From: Hungatella sp. UBA3048
GTDB taxonomy: Bacteria; Bacillota; Clostridia; Lachnospirales; Lachnospiraceae
Length of the DNA: 28,089 nucleotides
Assembly: GCA_002367105.1 (NCBI GenBank)
Contig: DFCS01000042.1
Span: 1-28,089, forward strand
Reading direction: 5' to 3'
Shown here: piece after piece, positions 1 to 7,855 of the stretch
Layout of the letters: the number at the start of each line of letters is the position of its first letter
How positions within the stretch are numbered: the first letter of the stretch is position 1
Made by a program: the position numbers and the translations under genes
The notes under the pieces: generated by a model
The model's input: only the letters and a program-made list of their open reading frames with translations
Databases searched by the model: none
What the model was told of the DNA's origin: nothing

Positions 1-38
1 AATTTACTTTTTCAAGTCAGCAGGACAAATTCCACCTC

Positions 39-341
39 TTAATCCTCCAGGCTCCGTCTGGCCTGTGCCAATGCACCTTTGCCGTCAATCATTCCATAGA
101 CCTGCATATCTATTGCTTCAATTATCTTTTCTGGATATTCCTTTTTCAGCTTATTAGACATATACCTGACCTGCGGCCCTAATAAAACGATATCGGCTTC
201 AGGAATCACCTCCGGTGCATCTGCTATGGGAGATGCATTTATTTCACATTCATAATTATCTGTTTTTGCAGCGTCCCTCATATGTAATACCAGCAAGCTC
301 GTTGACATTCCTGCCGAACATATTAAAACAATCTTTTTCAT
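39..341 (-). CDS. PTS lactose/cellobiose-family EIIB component
   Basis: 100 residues, the usual length of a stand-alone EIIB of the Lac family (CelA/ChbB type). The N-terminus MKKIVLICSAGMSTSLLV carries the phosphorylated cysteine (Cys8) in the CSAGMSTS P-loop, and DIVLLGPQVRYM is the second conserved strand. EIIB takes phosphate from EIIA and passes it to the sugar as it crosses EIIC. The start follows GGTAGGAT. It is the last gene of a minus-strand operon with EIIC, an acetyltransferase and a PIG-L protein, 42 bp below the PIG-L stop. No EIIA is present in the window; it may lie beyond position 1 or elsewhere. The family call is firm. The substrate (beta-linked disaccharide, perhaps N-acetylated) is inferred from the neighbours. 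Confidence 0.93.
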   Translation of the reverse strand: MKKIVLICSAGMSTSLLVLHMRDAAKTDNYECEINASPIADAPEVIPEADIVLLGPQVRYMSNKLKKEYPEKIIEAIDMQVYGMIDGKGALAQARRSLED

Positions 342-383
342 ATCCTACCTGCCTCTCTTTTGTCTCTCTGAACATATATTTCT

Positions 384-1058
384 TTACTCATTATCTATTA
401 ACGCACCATGCATGTATGCTTTTACAACCCCATGGCTTCCTGCTTCAATCGCCCTTATGGTTCCCATCGAGTGATAATAATCATAATATGGAACATCATT
501 GATCTTACCTTTAAAAATTTTATAGTTCTGTAATCCTTCAAACCAGGTTTTCATCTGTTGTTCACTCATGCTTACATATACTGTGGGGGTAAATCCAATC
601 AGATCTTCGCAATTCTCTCCATAGTAAATCTGTATGGAATTTCCTTCATTATGAAGTATTCTTACCGCCTGTGTTACTGCCTCATACGTATAATAATGTC
701 TGGGGTGCAATGTTCCGCGTGCATGAGTTATTACACAGTCAGCTTTTTCCCTTCTTAAATATTCCAGAATTACTTTGGTAAACTCTTCTACATCCGGTAA
801 TTCCGCTGAACTATAATTCATGCTAAAGCTGTTACACCCCATGGCGGCGGCCGCATGTTCGATCTCATCGTTTAAAGCAGTTTCATATGCCTGTTTCTCT
901 TTCTCAGTTGCTGTTAAATCTGTAAGACGTCCTTTGGTCACGTGGACGAATGTACAGTCAGCTCCCTGTTCCGCATATTTTATCAGCATCGGCCCACCAA
1001 TTAGTTCTGCATCCAATGGGTGAGCACCAATGGATACGATTCTATTATATTTTGCCAT
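384..1058 (-). CDS. PIG-L / LmbE-family deacetylase homologue, catalytic Asp replaced
   Basis: 224 residues from the ATG at 1058, which follows AGGAGG with a 9-nt gap. The frame stays open to an ATG at 1112, but that start lies inside the upstream gene and has no ribosome site. PIG-L enzymes are zinc-dependent N-deacetylases of GlcNAc-type substrates. The N-terminal motif here is AHPLDAE (His13, Leu15, Asp16, Glu18), where the family has AHPDDxE. By alignment with MshB, zinc ligands His13 and Asp16 are kept but the general base Asp15 is Leu. The distal HPRH (118-121) keeps both family histidines. It lies 13 bp below the acetyltransferase gene in the PTS operon. It may act on an imported N-acetylated sugar, use another base, or be a binding pseudoenzyme. 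Fold confidence is good, activity uncertain. Confidence 0.85.
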   Translation of the reverse strand: MAKYNRIVSIGAHPLDAELIGGPMLIKYAEQGADCTFVHVTKGRLTDLTATEKEKQAYETALNDEIEHAAAAMGCNSFSMNYSSAELPDVEEFTKVILEYLRREKADCVITHARGTLHPRHYYTYEAVTQAVRILHNEGNSIQIYYGENCEDLIGFTPTVYVSMSEQQMKTWFEGLQNYKIFKGKINDVPYYDYYHSMGTIRAIEAGSHGVVKAYMHGALIDNE

Positions 1059-1071
1059 TTCAATATTCCTC

Positions 1072-2019
1072 CTATATGCTTTTCCGGTAGAGCTGATATG
1101 TTCTGTATACACTCATCCCATGCCGTTCATAGAATCTAATTGCATCACCGTGAGTCCATAAAAAATATGCATAATAAATTCCTCTTTTCTGCATTTCCCT
1201 CATCTGTAAATCAAATAAAATTCCTCCGATTCCTTTAGAACGAACAGACTCTTTTACTCCAATAGGGCCGAATCTCGCATCATTACCGTCAATCTTGCGC
1301 ATACAATATCCAATTACATGATTTTCCTTATCCTCTGCAATTAAAATGGTATCCTTTGCTTCTCCGTCACGAATTGCCTGTAAAATATTTCTTACCCAGC
1401 CGGCATCAAATTCTTGTTTTACAAAAGTCAATAATTCTTCCATATAGGAAAGTGAATATGGATTAAACCTTATTCCTTCATTCTTCAGCTGCCCGATCAT
1501 CTCCAGAGTTTTCTGCGGCATATGATAAGTAAATAAGTCTTTTTTCATGCTCACAGCATCCATTCCTCTTACATAGCCGTTTTGTTCAAAGAAAAGCAGC
1601 GCTTTTTCATATTTTAAATCCACACCGGGAGTAAAATAATTTGGACTGTAAGCACACAGTGTAATTTCTTTTACCTGCTCTTTTTTAAGTTTCTTTTCCA
1701 CTTCCTTTAACAATGCTTTTCCATATCCTCTGCCCTGATATTCTGTCAGGACATACATAATACTGATCCAGCCTCTATTTTCCTCTAACCCTCGGGTTAA
1801 ATATGGATATTGTCTTTTAATACCAAAGCAGAATCCTGCAACCCTATCCTCTGCCAACAAAACAAGTGCCAAATCCGGATCAAAATTTTCGTCCATTACT
1901 ACCTGCTGTAAAAATCTGTCTTTACTAATTGGATCAAAAACCAGTGTCTCATTCCAGCCAATAATAAGCTGATCCATATATTCCTGTCTGTATGATACGA
2001 TGCGGTATTCTTCCATCAT
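1072..2019 (-). CDS. Tandem GNAT-family N-acetyltransferase (two domains)
   Basis: 315 residues built from two GNAT folds. The first spans about residues 1-160, with the acetyl-CoA loop QGRGYGKALL (95-104) and a FFEQNGY end strand. The second spans about 170-315, with the loop RSKGIGGILF (260-269) and FYERHGM (296-302). GNAT enzymes move an acetyl group from acetyl-CoA to an amine. The ATG overlaps the EIIC stop codon (ATGA, 2016-2019), so translation is coupled. A second ATG follows immediately; the first is preceded by AAAGGAAGAA. Its place between EIIC and a PIG-L protein suggests work on an amino sugar, but nothing in the sequence fixes the substrate. Confidence 0.88.
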   Translation of the reverse strand: MMEEYRIVSYRQEYMDQLIIGWNETLVFDPISKDRFLQQVVMDENFDPDLALVLLAEDRVAGFCFGIKRQYPYLTRGLEENRGWISIMYVLTEYQGRGYGKALLKEVEKKLKKEQVKEITLCAYSPNYFTPGVDLKYEKALLFFEQNGYVRGMDAVSMKKDLFTYHMPQKTLEMIGQLKNEGIRFNPYSLSYMEELLTFVKQEFDAGWVRNILQAIRDGEAKDTILIAEDKENHVIGYCMRKIDGNDARFGPIGVKESVRSKGIGGILFDLQMREMQKRGIYYAYFLWTHGDAIRFYERHGMSVYRTYQLYRKSI

Positions 2020-3359
2020 TTCTTCCTTTCTAGTTCCATTTCATATTGTTCCTCTTCTTTTAAAGCCTGTTTTTCCATTACTTTGAAAAAGGGCAGAAAC
2101 ATAAAGAAAATAATTGCAAAATTCATTAGGGTGATAATCGGAGCTATTATATTAAATCCACTGCCAATAAAGGATGCCAGCGGAGCAGGCATCGTCCATA
2201 CCGTCATTGCAACAACGGGCGGAGTAATTCCTAATATTCCAAGGATCGCATTAAATATGTAAAGCACTGCGAATCCAAGTACCCAGGGAACAAACATAAG
2301 CGGATTTAACACAACAGGCAGTCCGTACATAACAGGTTCCGCAATATTGAAAATAGTTCCGGGAAGAGATAACTTTCCTAATACTTTAAAGCGCTTTACC
2401 TTACTCATGGTACAAAGAAGTGCGACCGGGAATAAAGAACATCTAACATAGAAATTAATCCATTGTTCCGTAAACATATATGGTATATTCTGATGTGCCG
2501 CAAATGCATTAATATTATCAGTTATCATAGTAGCCCAGATCGGCTGCATAACAGATGAAACAATGTTTGACCCATGTAAACCAACAAACCAGAGCAGTCT
2601 ATCCAATACAAATCCAATCCCTTGTGCAACCGGTCCGCTTCCGCCTACTACCAGATATGCCGTGCCCTGATTCAGCATACTTAAAAAATTAAAATCTCCC
2701 ATGCCCCGTCCAATGAACGTACACAATGTAATAACCGCGCAAACCGGTATCATACTGGTAAATGCCGACGCAATCATTGGCGGTACTGATTCCGGCATCT
2801 TAATCGTAATCTTTCTTCCAATCAGGAATCTGTAAATTTCTACCGCAAAAATACTAATCAATAATCCTCCGAATAAACTGGGTGATCCCAATATATATAC
2901 CGGCCAGTCAAATTCAGCACTAAGCTGTGAAAAATCAATAAAGCAAAGGAATGCGATCATAGCTACAACTGCCGATGCTACCGCAGTAACATTGGAATCT
3001 TTCCTGTTATAATAATCACCAAGGAAGTAGCCATTCAACAACGCTGCAATCATCGCTAATAAATTGATTGTAACAAAAACAATCTGAAGCAGCCATGGTC
3101 TGCATGGAGCAATCACACTGTCAATGGCTTTTGCAACTCCTGGCATATTTAACCCGGTTTCCTCAGCAAACAAGCCGCTTAGATTTAAAATAAGAGTTAC
3201 AGTTGCACCTAAAACCATATACGGCATTAATGTTATAAACGTCCTCTGCAGTGCTTCCAGATACCGTACCTGTGACAGACTTAACAGGGGTGGTGCAATT
3301 TTTTGTTCAATAAAATCCGTACTTCTTTCCAATACTGTTTTTTTTGCCTGTGTTTCCAT
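2016..3359 (-). CDS. PTS lactose/cellobiose-family EIIC sugar permease
   Basis: 447 residues, a normal length for a stand-alone EIIC (CelB/ChbC type), with roughly ten hydrophobic segments. The GLHGSNIV segment and the IAEPVMYGLPVVLNPLMF loop match conserved sugar-site elements of the Lac/Cel EIIC family, including the glutamate of the (N)xEP motif. It forms the membrane channel where the sugar is phosphorylated during entry. It is the first gene of the operon, behind a near-consensus promoter at 3409-3437 and a GGGGAAGG ribosome site. The divergent gene encodes an RpiR/SIS regulator, the common partner of such PTS genes. The family usually handles cellobiose, lactose or diacetylchitobiose; the substrate cannot be chosen from sequence alone. 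Confidence 0.94.
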   Translation of the reverse strand: METQAKKTVLERSTDFIEQKIAPPLLSLSQVRYLEALQRTFITLMPYMVLGATVTLILNLSGLFAEETGLNMPGVAKAIDSVIAPCRPWLLQIVFVTINLLAMIAALLNGYFLGDYYNRKDSNVTAVASAVVAMIAFLCFIDFSQLSAEFDWPVYILGSPSLFGGLLISIFAVEIYRFLIGRKITIKMPESVPPMIASAFTSMIPVCAVITLCTFIGRGMGDFNFLSMLNQGTAYLVVGGSGPVAQGIGFVLDRLLWFVGLHGSNIVSSVMQPIWATMITDNINAFAAHQNIPYMFTEQWINFYVRCSLFPVALLCTMSKVKRFKVLGKLSLPGTIFNIAEPVMYGLPVVLNPLMFVPWVLGFAVLYIFNAILGILGITPPVVAMTVWTMPAPLASFIGSGFNIIAPIITLMNFAIIFFMFLPFFKVMEKQALKEEEQYEMELERKK

Positions 3360-3408
3360 AATAGTATACCTTCCCCTTTCTAACCTTGCCCTTTGTTCTG
3401 TTTTTCAC

Positions 3409-3437
3409 ATTATACAATAATCTTCACATCATTTCAA
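3409..3437 (-). promoter_or_regulatory. Sigma-A promoter of the PTS operon
   Basis: Read on the minus strand, TTGAAA (3437-3432) and TATAAT (3414-3409) are separated by exactly 17 bp, about 50 bp upstream of the EIIC start. This is the best promoter match in the interval between the divergent genes. No clear RpiR operator palindrome was found. Confidence 0.8.
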
Positions 3438-3470
3438 TAATTTTCTCATTTATTTTGGGAAATTTACCAC

Positions 3471-3499
3471 TTTTGTTTTTATGTTCAATATGATATAAT
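3471..3499 (+). promoter_or_regulatory. Possible promoter of the RpiR regulator gene
   Basis: A perfect TATAAT at 3494-3499 follows a weak TTTTGT (3471-3476) with 17 bp between. A second TATAAT at 3518-3523 has no recognisable -35 and is very near the start codon. The region is extremely AT-rich, so chance matches are likely. Confidence 0.35.
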
Positions 3500-3541
3500 T
3501 TTTACAATTAAAATCACTATAATTATTTATGGAGAAATTAT

Positions 3542-4300
3542 ATGAATCCTATGGAATTAATCAATCTGCATGAATCAGAATTTACGAAATCAGATGAGAA
3601 AATAAAAATATTTATCATTAATAATCCGGACTATATTTCAGCCTACCCTATTATTAATGTTGCCGCTAAAGCAGGCGTTTCCAAATCTGCCCTGCTTCGT
3701 TTTTGCCAGAAACTGGGCTACGACGGATATTCTGAATTTAAATACGAAGTTTCCAAGTATCTCCAGTCCGGTAGATTTAAAAATCCAACCGTTGTTAAAT
3801 CCAATATGGATATCATTGAAAATTATTTAAGCTGCATACAAAAACTTCCGGACTATATAAGTGAAGACAGCCTTATTTCTCTGGGTAAATATATTCTGGG
3901 TGCTTCCCACATACGAATATTCGGTCTCCATGAAAGCGGTCTTTCTGCCACGTATTTTTCTTATCGTCTTGCCTCATTGGGAATTGATTCTGAAGCAATA
4001 ATCCATGGAGGTATCTTTAGTGAAAAAGCCTCTTTTTCTGTTGCCTCTGACTTCCATATTTTTATATCCGTATCGGGTACTACTGATTGTATTACTGCAG
4101 CCGCAAAGACTTCTTTTGACCGCTGTACTCCCTGTGCAATTATCACACAAAACAGCAAGGCGAAATATTCCAATAAATATGACTGCTTTATTACTATCCC
4201 ATCTCTGAATATGGATAAAAATCAGTTGTTCCTGGATTCGCAGGCTATTTTACTCATTACGATCGATCTGATTATTAATAAGTTATCAAAATTACTCTGA
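3542..4300 (+). CDS. RpiR/MurR-family transcriptional regulator (HTH + SIS)
   Basis: 252 residues. The N-terminal winged HTH has its recognition region around AAKAGVSKSALLRFCQKLGY (about 42-61), typical of HTH_6/RpiR. A SIS sugar-isomerase fold covers about residues 105-240, with ISVSGTTDCI as the phosphosugar-binding loop. These proteins repress or activate sugar genes in response to a sugar phosphate. The gene is divergent from the PTS operon with a 182-bp gap, so the likely role is control of that operon by the phosphorylated sugar EIIC delivers. The ATG follows GGAGA with about 7 nt between. The stop lies about 20 bp before a bidirectional terminator. Family certain; effector inferred. 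Confidence 0.92.
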   Translation: MNPMELINLHESEFTKSDEKIKIFIINNPDYISAYPIINVAAKAGVSKSALLRFCQKLGYDGYSEFKYEVSKYLQSGRFKNPTVVKSNMDIIENYLSCIQKLPDYISEDSLISLGKYILGASHIRIFGLHESGLSATYFSYRLASLGIDSEAIIHGGIFSEKASFSVASDFHIFISVSGTTDCITAAAKTSFDRCTPCAIITQNSKAKYSNKYDCFITIPSLNMDKNQLFLDSQAILLITIDLIINKLSKLL

Positions 4301-4322
4301 CCTGATTGCTTTTATAAAGATC

Positions 4323-4410
4323 AAAAACCTCCTGTCTTTACCGGGCTGCCAAAAATAATTCTTCCAGTTAATGAATTATCTTGCAATCCGCATAAAGCAG
4401 GAGGTTTTTT
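4323..4410. terminator. Long-loop bidirectional terminator between converging genes
   Basis: AAAAACCTCCTG (4323-4334) is the exact inverse of CAGGAGGTTTTT (4398-4409), and the pairing extends into the flanking CTTT/AAAG. Each arm ends in a T run on its own strand, so it can stop transcription from the RpiR gene and from the ABC permease gene. The intervening stretch of about 63 nt is unusually long for an intrinsic terminator. Confidence 0.7.
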
Positions 4411-4434
4411 ATAATGTTCTTCCCAGAAAAGCCT

Positions 4435-5310
4435 TTAACCTTTGACTCCGCCCCCGGTAATACCGGCAATGATCTTCTCCGACAAAAAGATATAAAGGAT
4501 AAAGGTAGGAAGAAATACGATGATAACGGATGCAAACATTCCTGACCAGTCTCCCGTATATTTCATGGAATTGATCATGGAATACAGCCCCACCGCAACC
4601 GGCCGAACCCTGTCGGAGTTAGCGAAAATCAGGGAAATGAAATACTCATTCCATATATTAATAAAATTGAAAATAGTAACCGTTATGATCCCGGACTGAG
4701 CCATGGGAAACATGATCAGCCAGAAAGCCCTCATGGGAGGACAGCCGTCAATAGCCGCCGCTTCCTCGTAGGCTCTGGAGATATTGGCAAAAAATGTGAG
4801 TAGAAAAATCGTTGTATAAGGAACATTGATCCCCACATAAAGAAATATCAGCACCGCCTTATTTGCAACATAGTCGTTTAACACATTCATACCGGCGATC
4901 AGGCTGAACAGAGGAAGAACGATCATGACCACAGGCACTCCCATGGCAGACACAAGGCTGGTCTGGATCATTTTATTCCCTGCAAAGCGAAAGCGGGACA
5001 ATACGTACGCGGCAGGCGCACAGATCAAAACAAGAAGCGTACATGAAATAACGGAATACATCAGGGAATTAAAGAAAATAGCGGACACATTGGAATTGGT
5101 CCAGGCCTTTGTATAGTTTTCAAAATGAATTCCCTGGGACAGGACATGGCCTGAAAAAATGGCCTTTGTCGTAGAAAAGCTGGCGGCAACCACCCAGCCA
5201 AGCAATACAATGGTAAATAATATCCAAACACTAAGGAGCAGATATCCCGGAAAAAGCTTAAGCTCTCTTTTCCAGTTAAATGGCTCCATAAACCCTTTCC
5301 TTTTAGCCAT
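4435..5310 (-). CDS. Carbohydrate ABC transporter permease, MalG-like (CUT1)
   Basis: 291 residues with six predicted membrane helices. The cytoplasmic EAA loop is clear (EEAAAIDGCPPMRAFWLIMF), with the Gly spaced as in MalG/LacG proteins; it contacts the ATPase. This is the second integral-membrane subunit of a CUT1 oligosaccharide importer. The ATG follows AAGGAGGGGG with a 4-nt gap, 12 bp below the partner permease. There is no ATPase gene in the operon, which is usual in Firmicutes where a shared MsmK/MsiK-type ATPase serves several CUT1 systems. Substrate not determined. Confidence 0.93.
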   Translation of the reverse strand: MAKRKGFMEPFNWKRELKLFPGYLLLSVWILFTIVLLGWVVAASFSTTKAIFSGHVLSQGIHFENYTKAWTNSNVSAIFFNSLMYSVISCTLLVLICAPAAYVLSRFRFAGNKMIQTSLVSAMGVPVVMIVLPLFSLIAGMNVLNDYVANKAVLIFLYVGINVPYTTIFLLTFFANISRAYEEAAAIDGCPPMRAFWLIMFPMAQSGIITVTIFNFINIWNEYFISLIFANSDRVRPVAVGLYSMINSMKYTGDWSGMFASVIIVFLPTFILYIFLSEKIIAGITGGGVKG

Positions 5311-5322
5311 AGATCCCCCTCC

Positions 5323-6228
5323 TTAGAATTCCAGATCATCCTCTTTTATCAGTTTATTGCATAACAGGAATACCGCAACCACACAGATGCTTAAAAACAC
5401 ACCGATTGCCGCACCCAGGCCTGCATTCCGCTCGGTCATGCTGTTGCCGGCACCAAAAATCATCATATACATATAAACCATGGGGGTAATGGTCTGAGTA
5501 TCCGCCGTAACCGTTGAAAACAGCTGGGACCAGACGAAGAAACCCACTGATGTAACGCTCCACATGGTGATATTGGTTTTAAATACCCCCTTTAGCAGGG
5601 GAAGGGTGATATAGCGGAACTGGTTTACCTTATTTGCGCCATCCAGGGTGGCTGCCTCATAATAGTCCTCTCCGATCCGCTCAATCCCGCTTGCAAATAT
5701 CAGCATATGATAACCCACCATGCCAAAACAGTAGGCAATCAACAGTGCCATGAATTTATGATCATTATCAAGCCACTGGACTTTGGATAAATATTTAAGC
5801 CCCATGGCGGAAAATACATTTTTAAGGAGACCGAACTTAGGGCTGTATACATACTGAAGCCACATGGTCGCAAGGGCGACCGCACTGACTACGTTTGGAA
5901 GATAGATCATTGCCCTGAAAAAGCTTTTAAAGCGTATCCCGCTGGTGAGGATCACCGCAAACAAAAGAGCGAGAGACATAACAACCAACCCGCCTATTAA
6001 CCAGATGCGGAACAGATTCCACATGGAAATGCGGAATAAGCTGGTGGACACAAGCTTGCTGTAATTGGCTAATCCGGTAAACTGCCACTTGGTCATAGAG
6101 TCCGTGATTCCTTCGATTTTAAAGAAGCTCATTAAAATTGTCCTTAGAATGGGATAAAGGAATACAAGGACAAACATTAAAACTGCCGGTGTTAGAAATA
6201 CGGCAATCATTGTCTTATTCTTCTTCAC
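5323..6228 (-). CDS. Carbohydrate ABC transporter permease, MalF-like (CUT1)
   Basis: 301 residues. The start is GTG, supported by GGGGAGGT eight bases upstream. An N-terminal helix (ALMFVLVFLYPILRTILM region) is followed by five more, and the EAA loop reads YEAATLDGANKVNQFRYITL. It pairs with the MalG-like permease 12 bp downstream to form the channel. The binding-protein gene lies 80 bp upstream with a strong hairpin between them, the usual arrangement for making more binding protein than permease. Length and topology are normal for the family. Confidence 0.93.
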   Translation of the reverse strand: MKKNKTMIAVFLTPAVLMFVLVFLYPILRTILMSFFKIEGITDSMTKWQFTGLANYSKLVSTSLFRISMWNLFRIWLIGGLVVMSLALLFAVILTSGIRFKSFFRAMIYLPNVVSAVALATMWLQYVYSPKFGLLKNVFSAMGLKYLSKVQWLDNDHKFMALLIAYCFGMVGYHMLIFASGIERIGEDYYEAATLDGANKVNQFRYITLPLLKGVFKTNITMWSVTSVGFFVWSQLFSTVTADTQTITPMVYMYMMIFGAGNSMTERNAGLGAAIGVFLSICVVAVFLLCNKLIKEDDLEF

Positions 6229-6261
6229 GTTAAATACCTCCCCGGCTTTCCTTAATTACAG

Positions 6262-6287
6262 GGTGACACCGCCAAAGCGGTGCCACC
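6262..6287 (-). promoter_or_regulatory. Intercistronic hairpin between binding protein and permeases
   Basis: GGTG-A-CACCGC and GCGGTG-C-CACC pair into an 11-position stem with one mismatch and a 4-nt loop. No T run follows, so it is more likely to protect the 3' end of the upstream message or weaken read-through than to act as a full terminator. Confidence 0.6.
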
Positions 6288-6308
6288 ATAAAAATCTATT
6301 GATCCGGA

Positions 6309-7619
6309 TTATTTGCCTGCAGCTTTAAGAGCATCCACGAACCCAGTGGCTGTAATGGAACCTCCGCAAAGCTTCATAAAGTTCTCTTTAATAATCGGTG
6401 TTAAGTCTGCATTTGCTTCTGCTCCGGCTGCCCAGGGATAACGTACGCTTAAGCTCTCCATAACAGGCTTCACACTGGCAAGCTGCGCCGGCCACTCTGC
6501 ATTTCTGGAATCTGCAGGAATGCCCATTGACATTTCGGACATCTTCTTGTCAAATTCTCCCTGGGTGATGTATTCAATCAGCTTAAATGCATTTTCTCCA
6601 TTTTGGGAATTCTTGTTGATCGCCAGAACCTGAGCGCCGTAGTTGGAGGCATTGGTACCATCTTTTCCGCCTTCCACTTCCGGATAGCTGAAGCAGCCCC
6701 ATTTAAAATCTTCTCCTGCCATATCCTTTACTTCATTGGGGAGCCAGGAGCCGTTTAAATACATGGCTGCTGTTCCCAGAGCAAGTTCCTGGTTCTGTCC
6801 GGCCGGCCATACGTTAGAAGCAATGGTTTCTGAAAAATACCCTTTCTGTGCAAAGTCTTCATAAGCCTGAGCTGTTTTAAGGACTGCCGGGTCATCCCAC
6901 TTGCCTTCCTTTACAACAGCCTCCGTTCCCGGTTCGCCTAAAAGTCTGGACATATGATAGCCAAACATGGATGTTATGTAAGCGTCATCACAGGTAATGG
7001 GAGTATAGCCCGCATCCTTGATCTTCTGGCATGCTGCGTCAAGCTCTTCCCAGGTCTTTGGCACTTCCTTGATACCTGCTTCATCAAAAATAGTCTGATT
7101 ATAGAAAAATGCAAATACATTGGGCTGGTAAGGAATGGATTTTAATGTTCCATCTCCCACTTCCCGGCAAGCACTCATTAAGCCGGCATTGGCATTGGCT
7201 TCATAGCCGGAAGTCTTTACCAAATCCTCCAGATCCATTAAGTACTGTCCCCATGTGGTATTTACACGGTCAATATCCTCGTCAAATAAGTCAATGTTGG
7301 TTCCCGCATCCAAAGCCGGCTGCAGACCTTCACGGATTCCCGTACGTCCCTTAAACTGAACATCAACCTTCACTCCTGTATCTGCAGTGAATTTGTCAAT
7401 TGCCATCTGGATCGCCTGGCCCTGAGGCTCTGTTGCCTCCCACATGGACCAGTAAATAAGCCCTTCCCCGCCGCCTGCAGCCGCTTCCTTCGGTGCATCC
7501 GTGGCCGTTCCGCCACCCGCAGCAGCTGTGGTAGCAGTGGCGGCCCCTCCTGCACATCCTGCCAGAAGACCGGCAGCCATGATCCCACTTAGCATAATAC
7601 TCATAAAACGTCTTTTCAT
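6309..7619 (-). CDS. Sugar ABC transporter substrate-binding lipoprotein (CUT1)
   Basis: 436 residues. The N-terminus is a lipoprotein signal with positive KRR, a hydrophobic stretch and the lipobox LLAGC (Cys22 lipidated). A low-complexity Ala/Thr/Gly linker runs to about residue 50. The mature part has the type-1 extracellular binding-protein fold (ITYW-like opening IYWSMWE, central ALGTAAMYLNGSWLPNEV). It captures the sugar outside the cell and hands it to the two permeases. The ATG follows AGGGAGGT. It is the first gene of the transporter operon and is divergent from an AraC regulator. The substrate is unknown; context suggests a sugar that feeds the nucleotidyltransferase-kinase-GalE operon at 10267-13375. 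Confidence 0.94.
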   Translation of the reverse strand: MKRRFMSIMLSGIMAAGLLAGCAGGAATATTAAAGGGTATDAPKEAAAGGGEGLIYWSMWEATEPQGQAIQMAIDKFTADTGVKVDVQFKGRTGIREGLQPALDAGTNIDLFDEDIDRVNTTWGQYLMDLEDLVKTSGYEANANAGLMSACREVGDGTLKSIPYQPNVFAFFYNQTIFDEAGIKEVPKTWEELDAACQKIKDAGYTPITCDDAYITSMFGYHMSRLLGEPGTEAVVKEGKWDDPAVLKTAQAYEDFAQKGYFSETIASNVWPAGQNQELALGTAAMYLNGSWLPNEVKDMAGEDFKWGCFSYPEVEGGKDGTNASNYGAQVLAINKNSQNGENAFKLIEYITQGEFDKKMSEMSMGIPADSRNAEWPAQLASVKPVMESLSVRYPWAAGAEANADLTPIIKENFMKLCGGSITATGFVDALKAAGK

Positions 7620-7678
7620 AATTTTACCTCCCTATGTTATCCGACTTTTCTGTCAGATGCTCTTAGTGACTCTATATT

Positions 7679-7730
7679 ATTATACATTTTGACAAAAAGC
7701 TTTGTACAAAAGGTCATCATTTTTGACAAT
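7679..7730 (-). promoter_or_regulatory. Promoter and repeated operator-like sites for the ABC operon
   Basis: TATAAT (7684-7679, minus) lies about 60 bp before the binding-protein start and has no good -35 box. Just upstream on the same strand are TTGTCAAAA (7695-7687), TTGTACAAA (7709-7701) and TTGTCAAAA again (7729-7721). The missing -35 with repeats in its place suits an activator-dependent promoter. The regulator is presumed to be the divergent AraC protein. Confidence 0.45.
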
Positions 7731-7792
7731 TTAGATTTTTATCATTTGCTTTTTTCATAATTAGAAGTTAAAATACAGGTAAATTATATACT

Positions 7793-7815
7793 ATTTGCAC
7801 AATACCGCATTTGCA
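7793..7815. promoter_or_regulatory. Two ATTTGCA repeats ahead of the first AraC gene
   Basis: ATTTGCA occurs at 7793-7799 and 7809-7815, 16 bp apart, with a related ATTTGCT at 7744-7750. The same heptamer occurs twice upstream of the paralogous AraC gene (13432-13438 and 13453-13459). Here the repeats lie between a TATACT (7787-7792) and the AraC start codon, a position that would suit self-repression. Confidence 0.4.
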
Positions 7816-7855
7816 GAGGCAGAAGCATTTAGTCTATGAAACCAGGGGGAATTGT

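Noticed and set aside
1..38. Start of a further minus-strand gene below the EIIB stop
   Set aside because: AGGTGG is followed by a possible TTG that reaches a stop after three codons; nothing can be supported before the window ends.
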